64,000 nucleotides of DNA from Metabacillus sediminilitoris (GTDB lineage Bacteria > Bacillota > Bacilli > Bacillales > Bacillaceae): the NCBI RefSeq assembly GCF_009720625.1, contig NZ_CP046266.1:2427501-2491500 (forward strand). The letters are read 5' to 3'. The notes beneath the pieces were generated by a model that saw only the letters and a list, made by a program, of their open reading frames with translations, was not told the DNA's origin and searched no databases. A program made the position numbers and the translations under genes. Shown here in pieces: positions 1 to 8,717 of this stretch. Positions within the stretch are counted from its first letter, which is position 1, and each line of letters opens with the position of its first letter.

Positions 1-279
1 CTTACGACCGGGGAGTGCCTTCATGTGTTGGGCGTTTACTACTAGAAACTCAATCCCTTCAGATTCTAGTAGGTTAACGATAGGTTTCCAATAAACACTC
101 GTGCTTTCCATTGCGACATGAGTACAGTCATGTTCCTTAATCCAGTCGATTAACTTAAGCAGAAAAACTGTTTTGGTAGGAAACGTTTGAATCTCCTTTC
201 CATCAGGTGTCATAATACATGCAGTGATATTGTCCTTATGAACATCCATACCACATGCTCTTTCAATGATTACATCCAT
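1..279 (-). CDS. IS110-family transposase, N-terminal part (runs off the window edge)
   Basis: This is the first 93 codons of a DEDD-type transposase of the IS110 family, read on the minus strand and cut by the window start. The translation begins MDVIIERACGMDVHKDN, with the first acidic residue in GMDVHKD, and continues to a second acidic motif in VAMESTSVYWKP. That is the usual order for the RuvC-like DEDD domain of this family. The start at 279 follows a GGAAG ribosome binding site. IS110 enzymes recombine DNA with a DEDD domain plus a C-terminal serine domain and, where tested, are guided by a bridge RNA. A long gene-free stretch lies upstream (280 to about 535), as expected for the non-coding left end. 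The family call is firm; whether the element is intact cannot be seen. Confidence 0.9.
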   Translation of the reverse strand, partial: MDVIIERACGMDVHKDNITACIMTPDGKEIQTFPTKTVFLLKLIDWIKEHDCTHVAMESTSVYWKPIVNLLESEGIEFLVVNAQHMKALPGRK

Positions 280-284
280 TGAAA

Positions 285-530
285 TTCTTCCTTTCTAGGC
301 TTGTAAATTGGAGGCTGGTGCAACAATCAGAATAAGGATTAATCTACCATGAGTGCTTCCCGTAAGGGAGCGACAGTTTGTGGTGCACCGTGGTCGTTGG
401 AGTCAGACTAACGGATGGGCTCTAAGGCACCATAGTTTATCGACCTTCCTCTCCCAGCCTTAGAAGCAGTATGGACGGATTCAATACATTTTCATTCTTT
501 GTGGTGAAGCGCCGATTTTGCGCTTCATGG
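285..530 (-). ncRNA. Non-coding end of IS110 element, candidate bridge RNA
   Basis: About 250 bases directly upstream of the IS110 transposase carry no gene but are rich in potential hairpins, for example GAAGCGC/GCGCTTC at about 505-525. IS110-group elements are known to encode a bridge RNA in the non-coding end upstream of the transposase, on the same strand. Position and length fit that. The RNA ends and guide loops were not worked out, so this is inference from context. Confidence 0.5.
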
Positions 531-683
531 ATGGCTAACGGGTACAAGAGTTGAAGGACAGGTTGCTGTGGCAGCCTTTTTTCTTTGTTCAACGAAGAAG
601 CAGATTAGCATGAATAATCGTTCTTTTCACGTTAACGCTTTTGTACTTGGTAACTAGAAGTTATAAGATCCCATCTAATTTGA

Positions 684-699
684 ATATACCTAGGTATAT
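684..699. promoter_or_regulatory. 16-bp perfect palindrome upstream of the DUF3291 gene
   Basis: ATATACCTAGGTATAT is a perfect palindrome that ends about 20 bases before the start codon at 721. A second palindrome with the same CCTAG-type arms lies downstream of the gene at 1395-1410. It could be an operator overlapping the promoter or start region. No regulator can be named. Confidence 0.4.
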
Positions 700-720
700 A
701 CTATAAATGGAGGGCTGTTT

Positions 721-1185
721 ATGGCTTTAGTTTCAATTTATACTGTTGGTAGGCTAAATCACCCCTATGACCACCCTAAATCTCGTGAGTTTTATGAAAT
801 GGGATATAAAGTAATGCGTCAGGCATATGTTTCAGGATATCTTGTAGAGGAGTTTTCATCAGATGGAGTGTCTTTCCCTGAAGAAGTTAAAGGGAAAGGT
901 TACCCTGTTCTGACATTAACGGTATGGAAAAGCCTTCAATCCTTATATCGTTTTACCTATTCAGGTAAGCATAGCCAAGCGTTGCGAAATAGGAACAGAT
1001 GGATGGAGCCTGATCAAGAGAAACACCTTTCATATGTAGTGTGGTGGACAGAGAATGTGGAGGATGTTTCATGGGAGGAGGCTTTCAAGAGATACAACTA
1101 TTTTATTCAAAATGGCCCCACTCCTTTTGCGTTTGACTTAAAGCACGCTTTTGATGAAAAAGGGGAGACGTGTATGCTTAAGTAG
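721..1185 (+). CDS. DUF3291 domain protein
   Basis: A 154-residue soluble protein of the DUF3291 type, with a beta-rich N-terminus (VSIYTVGRLNHPYD) and a Trp-rich middle (SLYRFTYSGKHSQALR, then YVVWWTENV). These features are typical of this small family, which belongs to the dimeric alpha-beta barrel / monooxygenase-like folds. No catalytic role is established. The ATG follows a GGAGG site eight bases upstream. The gene stands alone between two IS110 elements, with a palindrome on each side. It ends with CMLK, slightly beyond the conserved part. Family assignment is from memory of the motifs, so moderately sure. Confidence 0.7.
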   Translation: MALVSIYTVGRLNHPYDHPKSREFYEMGYKVMRQAYVSGYLVEEFSSDGVSFPEEVKGKGYPVLTLTVWKSLQSLYRFTYSGKHSQALRNRNRWMEPDQEKHLSYVVWWTENVEDVSWEEAFKRYNYFIQNGPTPFAFDLKHAFDEKGETCMLK

Positions 1186-1587
1186 CAAGATGATTTCTTG
1201 TTAATGTTTAGGATGCTGAACAACTCACTTTTCTTCTTTCTTGACCTATTTGTTGAATTAAATAGGTGAGTATATAAGAATAGATACACTTGCTATTGGT
1301 AATATTTTTTATTCGATTGTACGATTACTATAGGGTGCTAACCTGGAACAAGGATTAGCGCTTTTTTTAGTTTAGGGCTAGATTGTTGAACAACACCTAG
1401 ATATCTAGGTTAAACTTTAGAAGAGATTGTGAAAATATTTATACTTAAAGTAAACCAGCTAATAGTATGTCAATATTTTTCAATAAAAATATAAAAAATC
1501 ACATGCTATACTAAAAATAAGCATGTCAAATAACCTTCCGTTAGTCTAATTTTGGAAGGTTTTGTGTTATTTAGTTAGATTTAGGTT
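1186..1587. other. Intergenic region with repeat and palindrome
   Basis: No convincing gene. It holds a repeat of the GGGTGCTAACCT...AAGGATTAGCGC type (about 1330-1380), which can fold as a hairpin followed by a T run and probably ends transcription of the upstream gene. It also holds the palindrome ACCTAGATATCTAGGT at 1395-1410 and an AT-rich stretch up to the IS110 element. Confidence 0.6.
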
Positions 1588-2823
1588 CTAAGCTATATCT
1601 TGGAAAGTAGTTCTATTCTTTAAAAGGGCAAATATCCAATGTAATAGCTTATTTACACAAGCTATTACAGCTACTTTGAAGGGCTTTCCTTCTTCACGTT
1701 TCTTGTCGTAAAACTCTCTCATTTTTTTGTTTCGAGGGATGATTTCATCCGTCGTTTTCTTCTTACGACAATCACGAATGGCACAACGAACCGCCATATA
1801 TAAGGCATGACGAAGCCTACTAGATCCTCGTTTTGTTATCCGATTCTTTGTGGCTGTAAACTTACCAGATTCAAATACACTAGGATCGATCCCAGCGAAA
1901 GCTACAAGTTTCTTAGGATTATTAAATCGATCTATCTCACCAATTTCAGAAATAATCGTTGCCGCGATTTTTTCACCGATACCAGGGATAGATTTGATGA
2001 TATTATATTCTTCAATTTCTTTTGCGAGGGCATCTATCTCTGACTCTAACTTTGATAGAGGCTCTTTGTATTGAAGAAGAATATTTATATACATACCCAG
2101 ACTTAAAATATGACTCTGATAAACTGTCTTTTCAAAAGGGGTACGAGCCGCCGCAGCTTTTAGTTGAATCGCTTTTTCATTAGCCCATTTGATTGATCTA
2201 CTCTTACATAATTCAAATATCTTGTCTCTAATTGTTTCTTCACTAGCTCTCAAAATATCTTCAGAAGAGGGAAACTCTGAAAGAGTTAAGAGTGACACCA
2301 CAGAATATAAATCTCCAAATACCCCTTTATATTCAGGAAATACTTGTTCAAGCACAGCCTGAAATTGAAGTTTTGTTTGAATCATGACTCCAGTTATATT
2401 TTCATGTTGCCTTGTAAGATTACGAAGGTTTAGTAACTGGACTCCACGCTTTTTATATGGCTCTAACTCTTCTTTATAGAACAACTCACAAAGTAAATAA
2501 GCATCAACTGCGCCTGTTTTAACTTTCCTTAAACTAGAACTTCTTGCCTTATATGAAATCAATGGATTAAGGATAATCAATAAATATCCTCGTTCTTCTA
2601 AATAATGAACGAGAGGAGTTTGGTAATGCCCAGTAGCTTCTAAAATGACTGAAGGCTTCTTTCCAGACTCTCTTTTCACATCCTCAAGAAACACTACAAG
2701 TGAATTAAGACCCTCAACAGTATGAGAAACTTTAAAGCTCTTACGATATGGATTGCCTTTATCTAAAAATGCTTGAACTTGACTCTCACCTTTTGAAACA
2801 TCCAGACCCACGACTGGATTCAT
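1588..2823 (-). CDS. IS110-family transposase, full length
   Basis: A 411-residue transposase at the normal length for the family (about 400). The N-terminal DEDD domain shows VGLDVSKGESQ (first Asp), ILEATGHYQTPL (Glu) and the KTGAVDAYLLCEL segment. The C-terminal Transposase_20 part shows SIPGIGEKIAATI and FAGIDPSVFESGKF, then TKRGSSRLRHALY, which contains the predicted catalytic serine. The start at 2823 has an AGGAGG-type site upstream on the minus strand. No frameshift is visible, so it may be active. It is clearly a different subgroup from the copy at the window start. Confidence 0.93.
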   Translation of the reverse strand: MNPVVGLDVSKGESQVQAFLDKGNPYRKSFKVSHTVEGLNSLVVFLEDVKRESGKKPSVILEATGHYQTPLVHYLEERGYLLIILNPLISYKARSSSLRKVKTGAVDAYLLCELFYKEELEPYKKRGVQLLNLRNLTRQHENITGVMIQTKLQFQAVLEQVFPEYKGVFGDLYSVVSLLTLSEFPSSEDILRASEETIRDKIFELCKSRSIKWANEKAIQLKAAAARTPFEKTVYQSHILSLGMYINILLQYKEPLSKLESEIDALAKEIEEYNIIKSIPGIGEKIAATIISEIGEIDRFNNPKKLVAFAGIDPSVFESGKFTATKNRITKRGSSRLRHALYMAVRCAIRDCRKKKTTDEIIPRNKKMREFYDKKREEGKPFKVAVIACVNKLLHWIFALLKNRTTFQDIA

Positions 2824-2839
2824 TCTAAATCTCCTCCTA

Positions 2840-3010
2840 AACTAGTAAATTTGCCAGTAACTCCTAATTCCTCCATGCAGTATCACAGCTTCGCTTGTTA
2901 TACGAGATCTAAGTCCCAACCAGCCTCAATCATGTTTCTACAAGTAGGGGGCGAACGGTTTACTTGACGGGGTCAAGCCCCACGGGCAGTTACGTTCTAC
3001 CCTGGCTACT
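2840..3010 (-). ncRNA. Candidate bridge RNA in IS110 non-coding left end
   Basis: This stretch upstream of the intact IS110 transposase carries no reading frame but has compact hairpins such as GGGG-TCAA-GCCCC near 2977 and overlapping TTGAC/GTCAA arms. Bridge RNAs of IS110-group elements come from just this position and strand. Guide loops could not be assigned without the donor and target ends. Confidence 0.5.
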
Positions 3011-3138
3011 GTAATAATAAAATCATATAAAAAATGATCAACCAGAAATATCTGGCTGACCTTATAATACGAACGGGGCAGGTTAGTTCAACAAGAATTG
3101 GGCATTTTAGGATAACAAAAAAAATAGGGAGTAGAATT

Positions 3139-3387
3139 ATGAAAAAGTATTATATCGCAGTGACGTATGAGGTTTGTGAACACAATAATATTTATTTAGA
3201 TATGAACGAATATAATATAGACTCTTCTAAGGATTTGGATAAACAAATAAGGGAAGTGGCTAAGGTGGATGTTGCTCCCTTGGTAAAGTTTTATGAATCG
3301 GATACAAGTGATTTTAAAGAAATTAGACTGTACAAAGAATATAAATTCAAGGAATATGAGTGCGGTTGTGACGGTAGTCAATTTTAA
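3139..3387 (+). CDS. Small hypothetical protein
   Basis: An 82-residue protein starting MKKYYIAVTYEVCEH and ending in a Cys-rich tail, EYECGCDGSQF. The frame is open further upstream (from 3034), but the start at 3139 is preferred because AGGGAG lies five to ten bases before it. No family was recognised. It is hydrophilic with no membrane segment or signal peptide. It sits just downstream of the IS110 non-coding end and is followed by a repeat of the CTAACGGGCG type. Confidence 0.55.
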   Translation: MKKYYIAVTYEVCEHNNIYLDMNEYNIDSSKDLDKQIREVAKVDVAPLVKFYESDTSDFKEIRLYKEYKFKEYECGCDGSQF

Positions 3388-4156
3388 TGTTCTTCAACTA
3401 ACGGGCGTAGCTTTGGCCTTTTGGTCTGAAAAATTCATAAAATAAGCATTCCAATAGAATGAAGAAGTGTAAAAATATGGATGAAATGTTCTGGTAATCG
3501 AAATTTTCCTTTTTCCACCCATAAAATACCAAATAAAACAAGGAAAGAAATAGAAAACCAAACAACTCCTATGACAATCGGATGTAGATATTTTGTTAAT
3601 TCAATCCATACAGTAAAAGAATAAAAATACAATTTGAGAATTCAAAATACTAAGTTTTATGTTTTTTTTCATATTTTCCCTGTACTCCGTCATTTCTAAC
3701 TATTTATTAAACATTCTTATAGTGGAACTTACACGTAATCATTATATCAAGATCTTTAGCTTAATGAAGTATTAAAGATATTTATCGAACTTTTCAGATG
3801 ATTATTAATCTAAAATCGGGCGCGATTGTTAAACAGTGCGTCCTATACATAATATAATTTCTTGTGGAATCTTTATCTTAAAAGTTTGAAAAGAAGGCAT
3901 CATTTGTACTCTGAAAAAAAAATTCTTTTATGGAAAGATGTTATTTGTTGGAAAAAATTGATATATTTATGCGAAGTCCTTCACATGATCCATAGTGGTA
4001 TGTTTATTTTATTAATTTTTAGAAATAAAACAACCTATTTCTGAGCTAATTTATTCATGAAGAACATTACTACAACTAAAAACGAAACCAGTTTAGTTAA
4101 GAAGAATTTTAGCATCTGTAAGAGCTAAAGAAATAAAATATAAATAACAGATGTTG
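3388..4156. other. AT-rich intergenic region
   Basis: About 770 bases with no gene that can be defended. A 65-codon frame on the minus strand (3435-3632) would encode two hydrophobic stretches but has only a TTG start and no clear ribosome binding site, and may be a remnant. Dispersed repeats of the ACGGGCG / ATCGGGCGCGATTGTT type lie at about 3398 and 3814. Confidence 0.5.
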
Positions 4157-4188
4157 AAAGGAATGTCAAAGAACATTCCTTTTTTTAT
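4157..4188. terminator. Intrinsic terminator
   Basis: A nine-base-pair stem AAGGAATGT/ACATTCCTT with a six-base loop is followed by a run of seven Ts. It lies downstream of the minus-strand kinase gene but its T run points along the plus strand. Confidence 0.75.
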
Positions 4189-4308
4189 GGCCGGGGATTA
4201 TAAGGACATTACAAAAGGTGCGTGAACACCGTCCCTGTATGAATAAGCTTTTCCTTTATTATCTTAACGTGGTTTTTTGTTAGAATGTTGGCTGTACCTT
4301 TTTAATGT

Positions 4309-5559
4309 TTAATGTATAGCAGGTAGTGTAACGGTTATAGTTGTTCCTTCATTTATACTACTCTTAATATTAAGTGTGCCGTTCATCGATTGTATAGTCC
4401 GAACAACAACCATTGAACCTAGTCCTGTTCCTTTTTCTTTACTGCTGTAATACGGCTCGCCAAAACGGTTTATTTGTTCTTTGGTCATTCCAACCCCGTT
4501 ATCGCTTATTTTGAGCGTTATCACGTCCTTGTTAACAAGCGTAACGATTCTAAGTTCACCACCATTAGGTATAGCCTCTATTCCATTTTTAATTAGGTTT
4601 AATAAACATTGTTTAAAATACTGGGTGTTCCCACGTGTAGTTGCTGGTACGATCGCTTCTGATATCTCAACTGAGTTCATACTGGCTAATGGCTTTATCA
4701 TATCAATTACACTTCTTATTTCATGATCTATTAATATATCTTCTATTTTTTCCGTTGCAGGTTTTGCAAAAGCCAAATAATTACTAATAATAGTCTCAGC
4801 ACTCTTAAGTTCCGTAGTAACAAATTGAAAATACCGCTCTCTTACATCACCAGGTAGTTTAGGGTCCTTTAACAATTCAATAAACCCTTTTACAACTGTT
4901 AAAGGATTTCTAACTTCGTGTGAAATACTTGCAGCAAGCTGACTAACGACTTCCATCTTTTCTAACTTAATAACTTTTGACTTTATACTAATGGCATCTC
5001 TTAAAATCTCAGTGATATATACAGCAGAAAACATGATGAAAGGAGGAATAATTATAAAATAGAAAATGTAAGCTTCAGTTACTCTAAAGAAGTCTGAGAT
5101 GAAAACAGCGATATTGGTTGAAAGTATTCCCAAAAATAAAGATAGCAGTGCTGCACTAAATAGTTTGTGCTTTCGATTTAATGTCTTGAACTTTGTTGAA
5201 AAAAGTGCTGTTACAATAAATATCACGCTATAAACAATTAACGTCATAAAGTTGAACCCATAAATAGCAAACCGAGCCACTAATAGAATAATGAACAAAG
5301 CCGTTCCAACAGGCCATCCTCCATAAAGTATTCCTAATAAAAGGGGGATTTGCCTTAAATCATGGACACAATATTCATCAATATAAATAGGAAACTTCAT
5401 GCATAAGAGAATAGGCAAACTCATAGATGTGGTAAGAAGAATCCTTTTGTAAGATTTTAGCGTTTCTACATGATCATATAAAATAAAAAATATTAAAATA
5501 CTAATCAAAATGTAAAATAGATTATCTAAAATATGTTGGTTTAAATAAACAAAATCCAT
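4309..5559 (-). CDS. Membrane sensor histidine kinase (5TMR_LYT type)
   Basis: A 416-residue sensor kinase. Residues 1-190 hold five to seven membrane segments including LLLGILYGGWPVGTALF, the pattern of the 5TM receptor LytS/YhcK-type domain. The HisKA box follows (SISHEVRNPLTVVKGF, phospho-acceptor His near residue 213). The ATPase part shows the N box NLIKNGIEAI, the G1 box DNGVGM and the G2 box GTGLGSMVV. It should autophosphorylate and pass phosphate to a response regulator, but none lies nearby, so it is an orphan kinase. In architecture it resembles the sporulation kinase KinB and its relatives; its ligand is unknown. The start codon lacks a strong ribosome binding site (AGGGG about 13 bases upstream). 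Confidence 0.88.
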   Translation of the reverse strand: MDFVYLNQHILDNLFYILISILIFFILYDHVETLKSYKRILLTTSMSLPILLCMKFPIYIDEYCVHDLRQIPLLLGILYGGWPVGTALFIILLVARFAIYGFNFMTLIVYSVIFIVTALFSTKFKTLNRKHKLFSAALLSLFLGILSTNIAVFISDFFRVTEAYIFYFIIIPPFIMFSAVYITEILRDAISIKSKVIKLEKMEVVSQLAASISHEVRNPLTVVKGFIELLKDPKLPGDVRERYFQFVTTELKSAETIISNYLAFAKPATEKIEDILIDHEIRSVIDMIKPLASMNSVEISEAIVPATTRGNTQYFKQCLLNLIKNGIEAIPNGGELRIVTLVNKDVITLKISDNGVGMTKEQINRFGEPYYSSKEKGTGLGSMVVVRTIQSMNGTLNIKSSINEGTTITVTLPAIH

Positions 5560-6197
5560 TGCTGCAGCCCCTAAGATTATGACATTCTGTAATTTAAAGT
5601 ATACAGAAAAAAATCAATTTAATTAATAGAGAAAGTTCTTTTGTGTAAAAAATATTGTCGGGTAGCGAATTGGGTATATACATGCATAATTAACTAGGGC
5701 ATATATTCAAAATCTTACAGTTAAAATGGATAAATCTACAAATAAGCAAATGATGATCAATAAGCGCAAATTTTATTAAAAGTTGGAAATTTTCCTAATG
5801 ACAAAAAAGGCTTTTTATTTTACCTATAGGAACTCAGTTTCAGGATATGGGCGTTATTTAAGATCGTATAGGTTTATAACAAAAAAGTTAGAAAGTACGG
5901 GGGCGGATATAAGGTACTGAGTGAGTTTATCAACTGTCAGAAGGCAAAGGGGGCGACTTAAATAAATGCTTTATAAGCGCAGGATTGTACCAGACTTACA
6001 AGAATAGTAGTGGTCGTCATTTTCATACTTACCTTAAGACACAGGCTTTAGAATTTAAAGAAGATTACACACGATATGAGCGATGCTTAATTACAGCATC
6101 GCTTTTGTTGTTTCATATAAAAGTTTATGTTCAAGAAGGAAAGTATAATCAAAAATGGAATTATATGTTAAAGGATAATAAAATAAGGAGGATTTTT
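5560..6197. other. Intergenic region upstream of kinase
   Basis: No gene that can be supported. A locally GC-richer patch (about 5895-5965) contains two GGGGGCG-like runs and short open frames in different phases, perhaps the remains of a phage-type gene; it could not be identified. A terminator hairpin follows at 6079-6110. Confidence 0.4.
6079..6110. terminator. Intrinsic terminator
   Basis: Stem AGCGATGCT/AGCATCGCT with a seven-base loop, then TTTTGTTGTTT. It suggests that a transcript ends here although no gene upstream could be named. Confidence 0.65.
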
Positions 6198-6287
6198 ATG
6201 GAAACAGCAGGTTTTATTATTATTATTGGAGTGCTATTCAGTTTTGGAGCCTGGTTATGGTACTATGCCTCAATAGGAAAAGAATAA
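6198..6287 (+). CDS. Small single-pass membrane protein (29 aa)
   Basis: A 29-residue protein, METAGFIIIIGVLFSFGAW..., with one hydrophobic helix over residues 4-22 and a short polar tail ending IGKE. A perfect AAGGAGG site lies six bases before the ATG, strong evidence that it is translated. Size and shape recall the tiny accessory subunits of membrane complexes such as cytochrome bd oxidase, but no specific family can be named and no such complex is encoded nearby. A longer frame from 5985 includes it but lacks a good start. Confidence 0.6.
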   Translation: METAGFIIIIGVLFSFGAWLWYYASIGKE

Positions 6288-6422
6288 ACAAAGAAAATAT
6301 TTATAAACTAGAGAAGATTATTAATGAAGATTGAGTTTGCTACTGGAGCAGATTATGAGTTCTAAAACATTAAGTAGTAGCTTATTCAAGAAAAGAGCGC
6401 GATCGTGGAACAGGAAAGAAAA

Positions 6423-6500
6423 GGGTGATACATATTGTACTGACTAATATGTATCACCCTTTATATTTTATGGATTTTTACGATTTAGGTATTGATAACT
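6423..6500. repeat. Covarying hairpin repeat, copy 1
   Basis: A perfect 13-bp stem (6423-6435 with 6447-6459, GGGTGATACATAT) and 11-base loop is followed by a conserved tail TTTTTACGATTTAGGT and TTGATAA (6475-6500). The same architecture recurs at 6872, 47191 and 55753. The stems differ in sequence between copies yet stay paired, while loop and tail are conserved. Origin unknown. Confidence 0.8.
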
Positions 6501-6870
6501 AAAATTAAAATAGCTCAAAGGCATATTTGGATCATACTACCGTTAGAAGGAGTTGGAGTTTCTAATAAGTTTATTCCCCCAATACTTTTAGAACCCGAAG
6601 GGGAAAGGAGCGGTACAACCAACTATTATATTTTTTTTCATTATCCGTTTTGGTGGTTTTGAACATAAAAAATGGGAACAATACAGTTCCCACCTTAACT
6701 AAATATCCGCTAGCCAAACTCTCAAAATTTTAATGCATTATAAAATATTCATTACTCATAAAACCCGTAAGAGCTTTTTTATTGATTTTAGTTCATTAAA
6801 AGGAAAGAATAGTCGCTTTGATAAGCGATATGATATTTTCTTAAGTGCCACACATTGAAGAGTAGTGTTT
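6501..6870. other. Intergenic region between hairpin repeats
   Basis: About 370 AT-rich bases between copies 1 and 2 of the hairpin repeat. Frames are short and broken on both strands; no gene is supported. Confidence 0.5.
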
Positions 6871-6871
6871 T

Positions 6872-6954
6872 AAGGGGTGGTAAATAACTATATATGACTA
6901 ATATGCGTCACCCCTTATTTTTTATGAATTTTTACGATTTAGGTCATGATAAAT
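6872..6954. repeat. Covarying hairpin repeat, copy 2
   Basis: Stem AAGGGGTGGT (from 6872) pairs with GTCACCCCTT (to about 6916) around a loop that contains ATGACTAATATG. The tail TTTTTACGATTTAGGTCATGATAA follows at 6929-6952 and matches copy 1. The stem is less perfect than in the other copies. Confidence 0.7.
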
Positions 6955-7069
6955 TTTAATCACAACACCAAATAATCATTTAGACAGGCTTTTTTATTTG
7001 GTTCTAATTGCCCTTATATTTATCTAAAATTTAGTTCGTTAAATTATAATTTTAAAACATAAAAAATAT

Positions 7070-7110
7070 TTGACACATCCACTACTTTGTAATACTATAT
7101 AGTAGTACTA
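7070..7110 (+). promoter_or_regulatory. SigA promoter and palindromic operator of the padR operon
   Basis: TTGACA at 7070-7075 and TACTAT at 7093-7098 are separated by 17 bases. The -10 overlaps two palindromes, ACTATATAGT (7094-7103) and TAGTACTA (7103-7110). They lie where a repressor would block transcription. Since the first gene is a PadR regulator, self-repression is likely. Confidence 0.75.
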
Positions 7111-7141
7111 AGTAATGCTAAGTAGATTGTAAGGAGGATAT

Positions 7142-7471
7142 ATGAAGGACTTAACTGAAATGCTTAAGGGAGTTCTTGAAGGAGTAGTACTTCAAAAGAT
7201 TCAAATAGGTGAAACCTATGGGTATGAAATAACTAGATATCTAAATGAGTTAGGCTTTGATGATATTGTGGAAGGAACTGTCTATACCATTCTTGTTCGA
7301 ATAGAGAAAAAAGGGCTCGTGGAGATTGAGAAGAAAAAATCTGAGCTTGGGCCCGCGAGAAAATTCTACACACTAAATGCTAAAGGAGAACAAGAATTAA
7401 ATGATTTTTGGCAACGCTGGTCATTTTTAGAAGAAAAAATGAATGAAATAAAGGAGCAAAGAAATGTTTAA
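7142..7471 (+). CDS. PadR-family transcriptional repressor
   Basis: A 109-residue winged-helix regulator of the PadR type: GETYGYEITRYLNELG (helix 2-3), EGTVYTILVRIEKKG (recognition helix) and the wing with PARKFYTLNAKGEQEL, all characteristic of the family. PadR proteins repress exporter operons and release on binding a drug or phenolic ligand. AAGGAGG precedes the ATG. The last eight bases overlap the next gene, so this is the first gene of a tightly coupled operon with a DUF1048 protein and an ABC-2 exporter. Palindromes over the -10 element are its probable operator. Confidence 0.92.
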   Translation: MKDLTEMLKGVLEGVVLQKIQIGETYGYEITRYLNELGFDDIVEGTVYTILVRIEKKGLVEIEKKKSELGPARKFYTLNAKGEQELNDFWQRWSFLEEKMNEIKEQRNV

Positions 7472-7778
7472 AAAGATGATTCAAGAAAAACGGGAATTTC
7501 GTGCATATCAAAAAAGAGTGAATGAATTACCTGAAGAATACAAAAAAGCTATGAAAGCAATTGAAAATTATATGTGGAACTTTGCTAAGGGATCAGGCAT
7601 GTTTGAGCTTTTAAAGAATATTTTAGAGATGTTCGAGAATAGTGCCAGTGATGGATTAAGCGTACGAGATGTAGTAGGAAATGATATAGCAGAATTTGCA
7701 GACTCATTCCTAGCCGAGTTTCCAGAAGAAACATGGATTGACAAATTAAGAAAGAAATTAAGAGATTCTATTAAATAA
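7464..7778 (+). CDS. DUF1048 family protein
   Basis: A 104-residue, mostly helical protein with the DUF1048 signature: RVNELPEEYKKAMKAIENYMW near residue 20, then GLSVRDVVGNDIAEFADSF. Genes of this family are commonly found with a PadR regulator and an ABC-2 exporter; their function is not known, though a co-regulator role is often assumed. It overlaps padR by eight bases and has its own site AAAGGAG. The next gene starts 15 bases downstream. Confidence 0.85.
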   Translation: MFKKMIQEKREFRAYQKRVNELPEEYKKAMKAIENYMWNFAKGSGMFELLKNILEMFENSASDGLSVRDVVGNDIAEFADSFLAEFPEETWIDKLRKKLRDSIK

Positions 7779-7793
7779 AGGAGCGAGCGAGCC

Positions 7794-8717
7794 ATGAATT
7801 CGACTGTCCTTGAAATCAAAAATGTAAAAAAGGGTTTTAAAGGGAACGAGGTTTTAAATGATGTCAATATCACTGTGAAGCAAGGTTCCATTTATGCCTT
7901 ATTAGGGGCGAATGGTGCTGGGAAAAGTACCCTTTTAAAAATTGTTACGGGGTTACTTAATAGTGATGGCGGCATGGTGACCATTCATGATATTAATGTT
8001 GCTGACAATCCCATGGCGGTACAAAGGCTATTTAGTTTTAGTTCACAGAATACCACAGTTGACGGTGTACTTACTGGATATGAAAACCTTCATTTGATTG
8101 CAAAACTGCGCCATGAACACAACCCTAAAAAAGTAGCAGAAAGCCTTTTAGATAAGTTTGATCTGACAGAAGCCAAAGATAAAGCTGCTTCAACTTATTC
8201 AGGAGGAATGCGACGCCGTCTTGACTTAGCAATGAGTTTAGTTGGGAATCCAGAATTCATTTTTCTAGATGAACCTACCACAGGATTGGATCCTAAAAGC
8301 AGGCAGGATCTTTGGGATACGATTAAAGAAATGAAGTCGCAAGGGAAAACAATTTTCTTAACGACCCAATATTTAGAGGAAGCAGATTATTTAGCCGATC
8401 AAATAGGTTTTTTACGTGAAGGGAAAATTGTTGCAAGCGGGACCCCAGATGAAATGAAACGTATTGCTGGATCAGATAAATTACTACTTGTATTTTATCG
8501 AAATCAAGATGCCGATAAAGCTTTAAAACTATTAGAATCATATTCTCCTGTAAAAAAAGAAGATTGTGAGATTTCCATTGATTTAACAGATGAGATAACA
8601 ACATCTTTAAACGTATTAAATGCTCTCATAACTGAAAATATTGAACTCAAGACCTTCAAAATGATAACCCCAACCCTTGATGATGTATTTATTACGCTTA
8701 CGAAAGGAAGAAAATAA
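7794..8717 (+). CDS. ABC transporter ATP-binding protein (drug/antibiotic export type)
   Basis: A 307-residue nucleotide-binding subunit. Walker A is GANGAGKST (residues 39-47), the signature is YSGGMRRRLD, Walker B is FIFLDEPTTGLDP, and the switch His is replaced by Gln (LTTQYLEEAD), which is normal in the DrrA-like export subfamily. A C-terminal extension of about 80 residues ending in TPTLDDVFITLTKGRK is typical of DrrA/CcmA-type exporters. It stops on the start codon of the permease gene (TAATG overlap), so the two are co-translated. Substrate unknown; the PadR regulator suggests a toxic small molecule. Confidence 0.93.
   Translation: MNSTVLEIKNVKKGFKGNEVLNDVNITVKQGSIYALLGANGAGKSTLLKIVTGLLNSDGGMVTIHDINVADNPMAVQRLFSFSSQNTTVDGVLTGYENLHLIAKLRHEHNPKKVAESLLDKFDLTEAKDKAASTYSGGMRRRLDLAMSLVGNPEFIFLDEPTTGLDPKSRQDLWDTIKEMKSQGKTIFLTTQYLEEADYLADQIGFLREGKIVASGTPDEMKRIAGSDKLLLVFYRNQDADKALKLLESYSPVKKEDCEISIDLTDEITTSLNVLNALITENIELKTFKMITPTLDDVFITLTKGRK

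Larger units (their letters stand above)
1560..3020 (-). mobile_element. IS110-family insertion sequence, apparently complete
   Basis: The element is made of a full-length transposase (1588-2823, minus strand), a short right flank and a roughly 190-base structured left flank. IS110 elements usually lack terminal inverted repeats, and none is obvious here. The outer limits given are therefore approximate, set by where the neighbouring genes and the structured non-coding DNA stop. Confidence 0.65.

Noticed and set aside
3862..4044. Plus-strand 60-codon frame in AT-rich DNA
   Set aside because: No start signal, biased amino acid use of AT-rich noise (Lys, Leu, Ile), and no recognisable motif.
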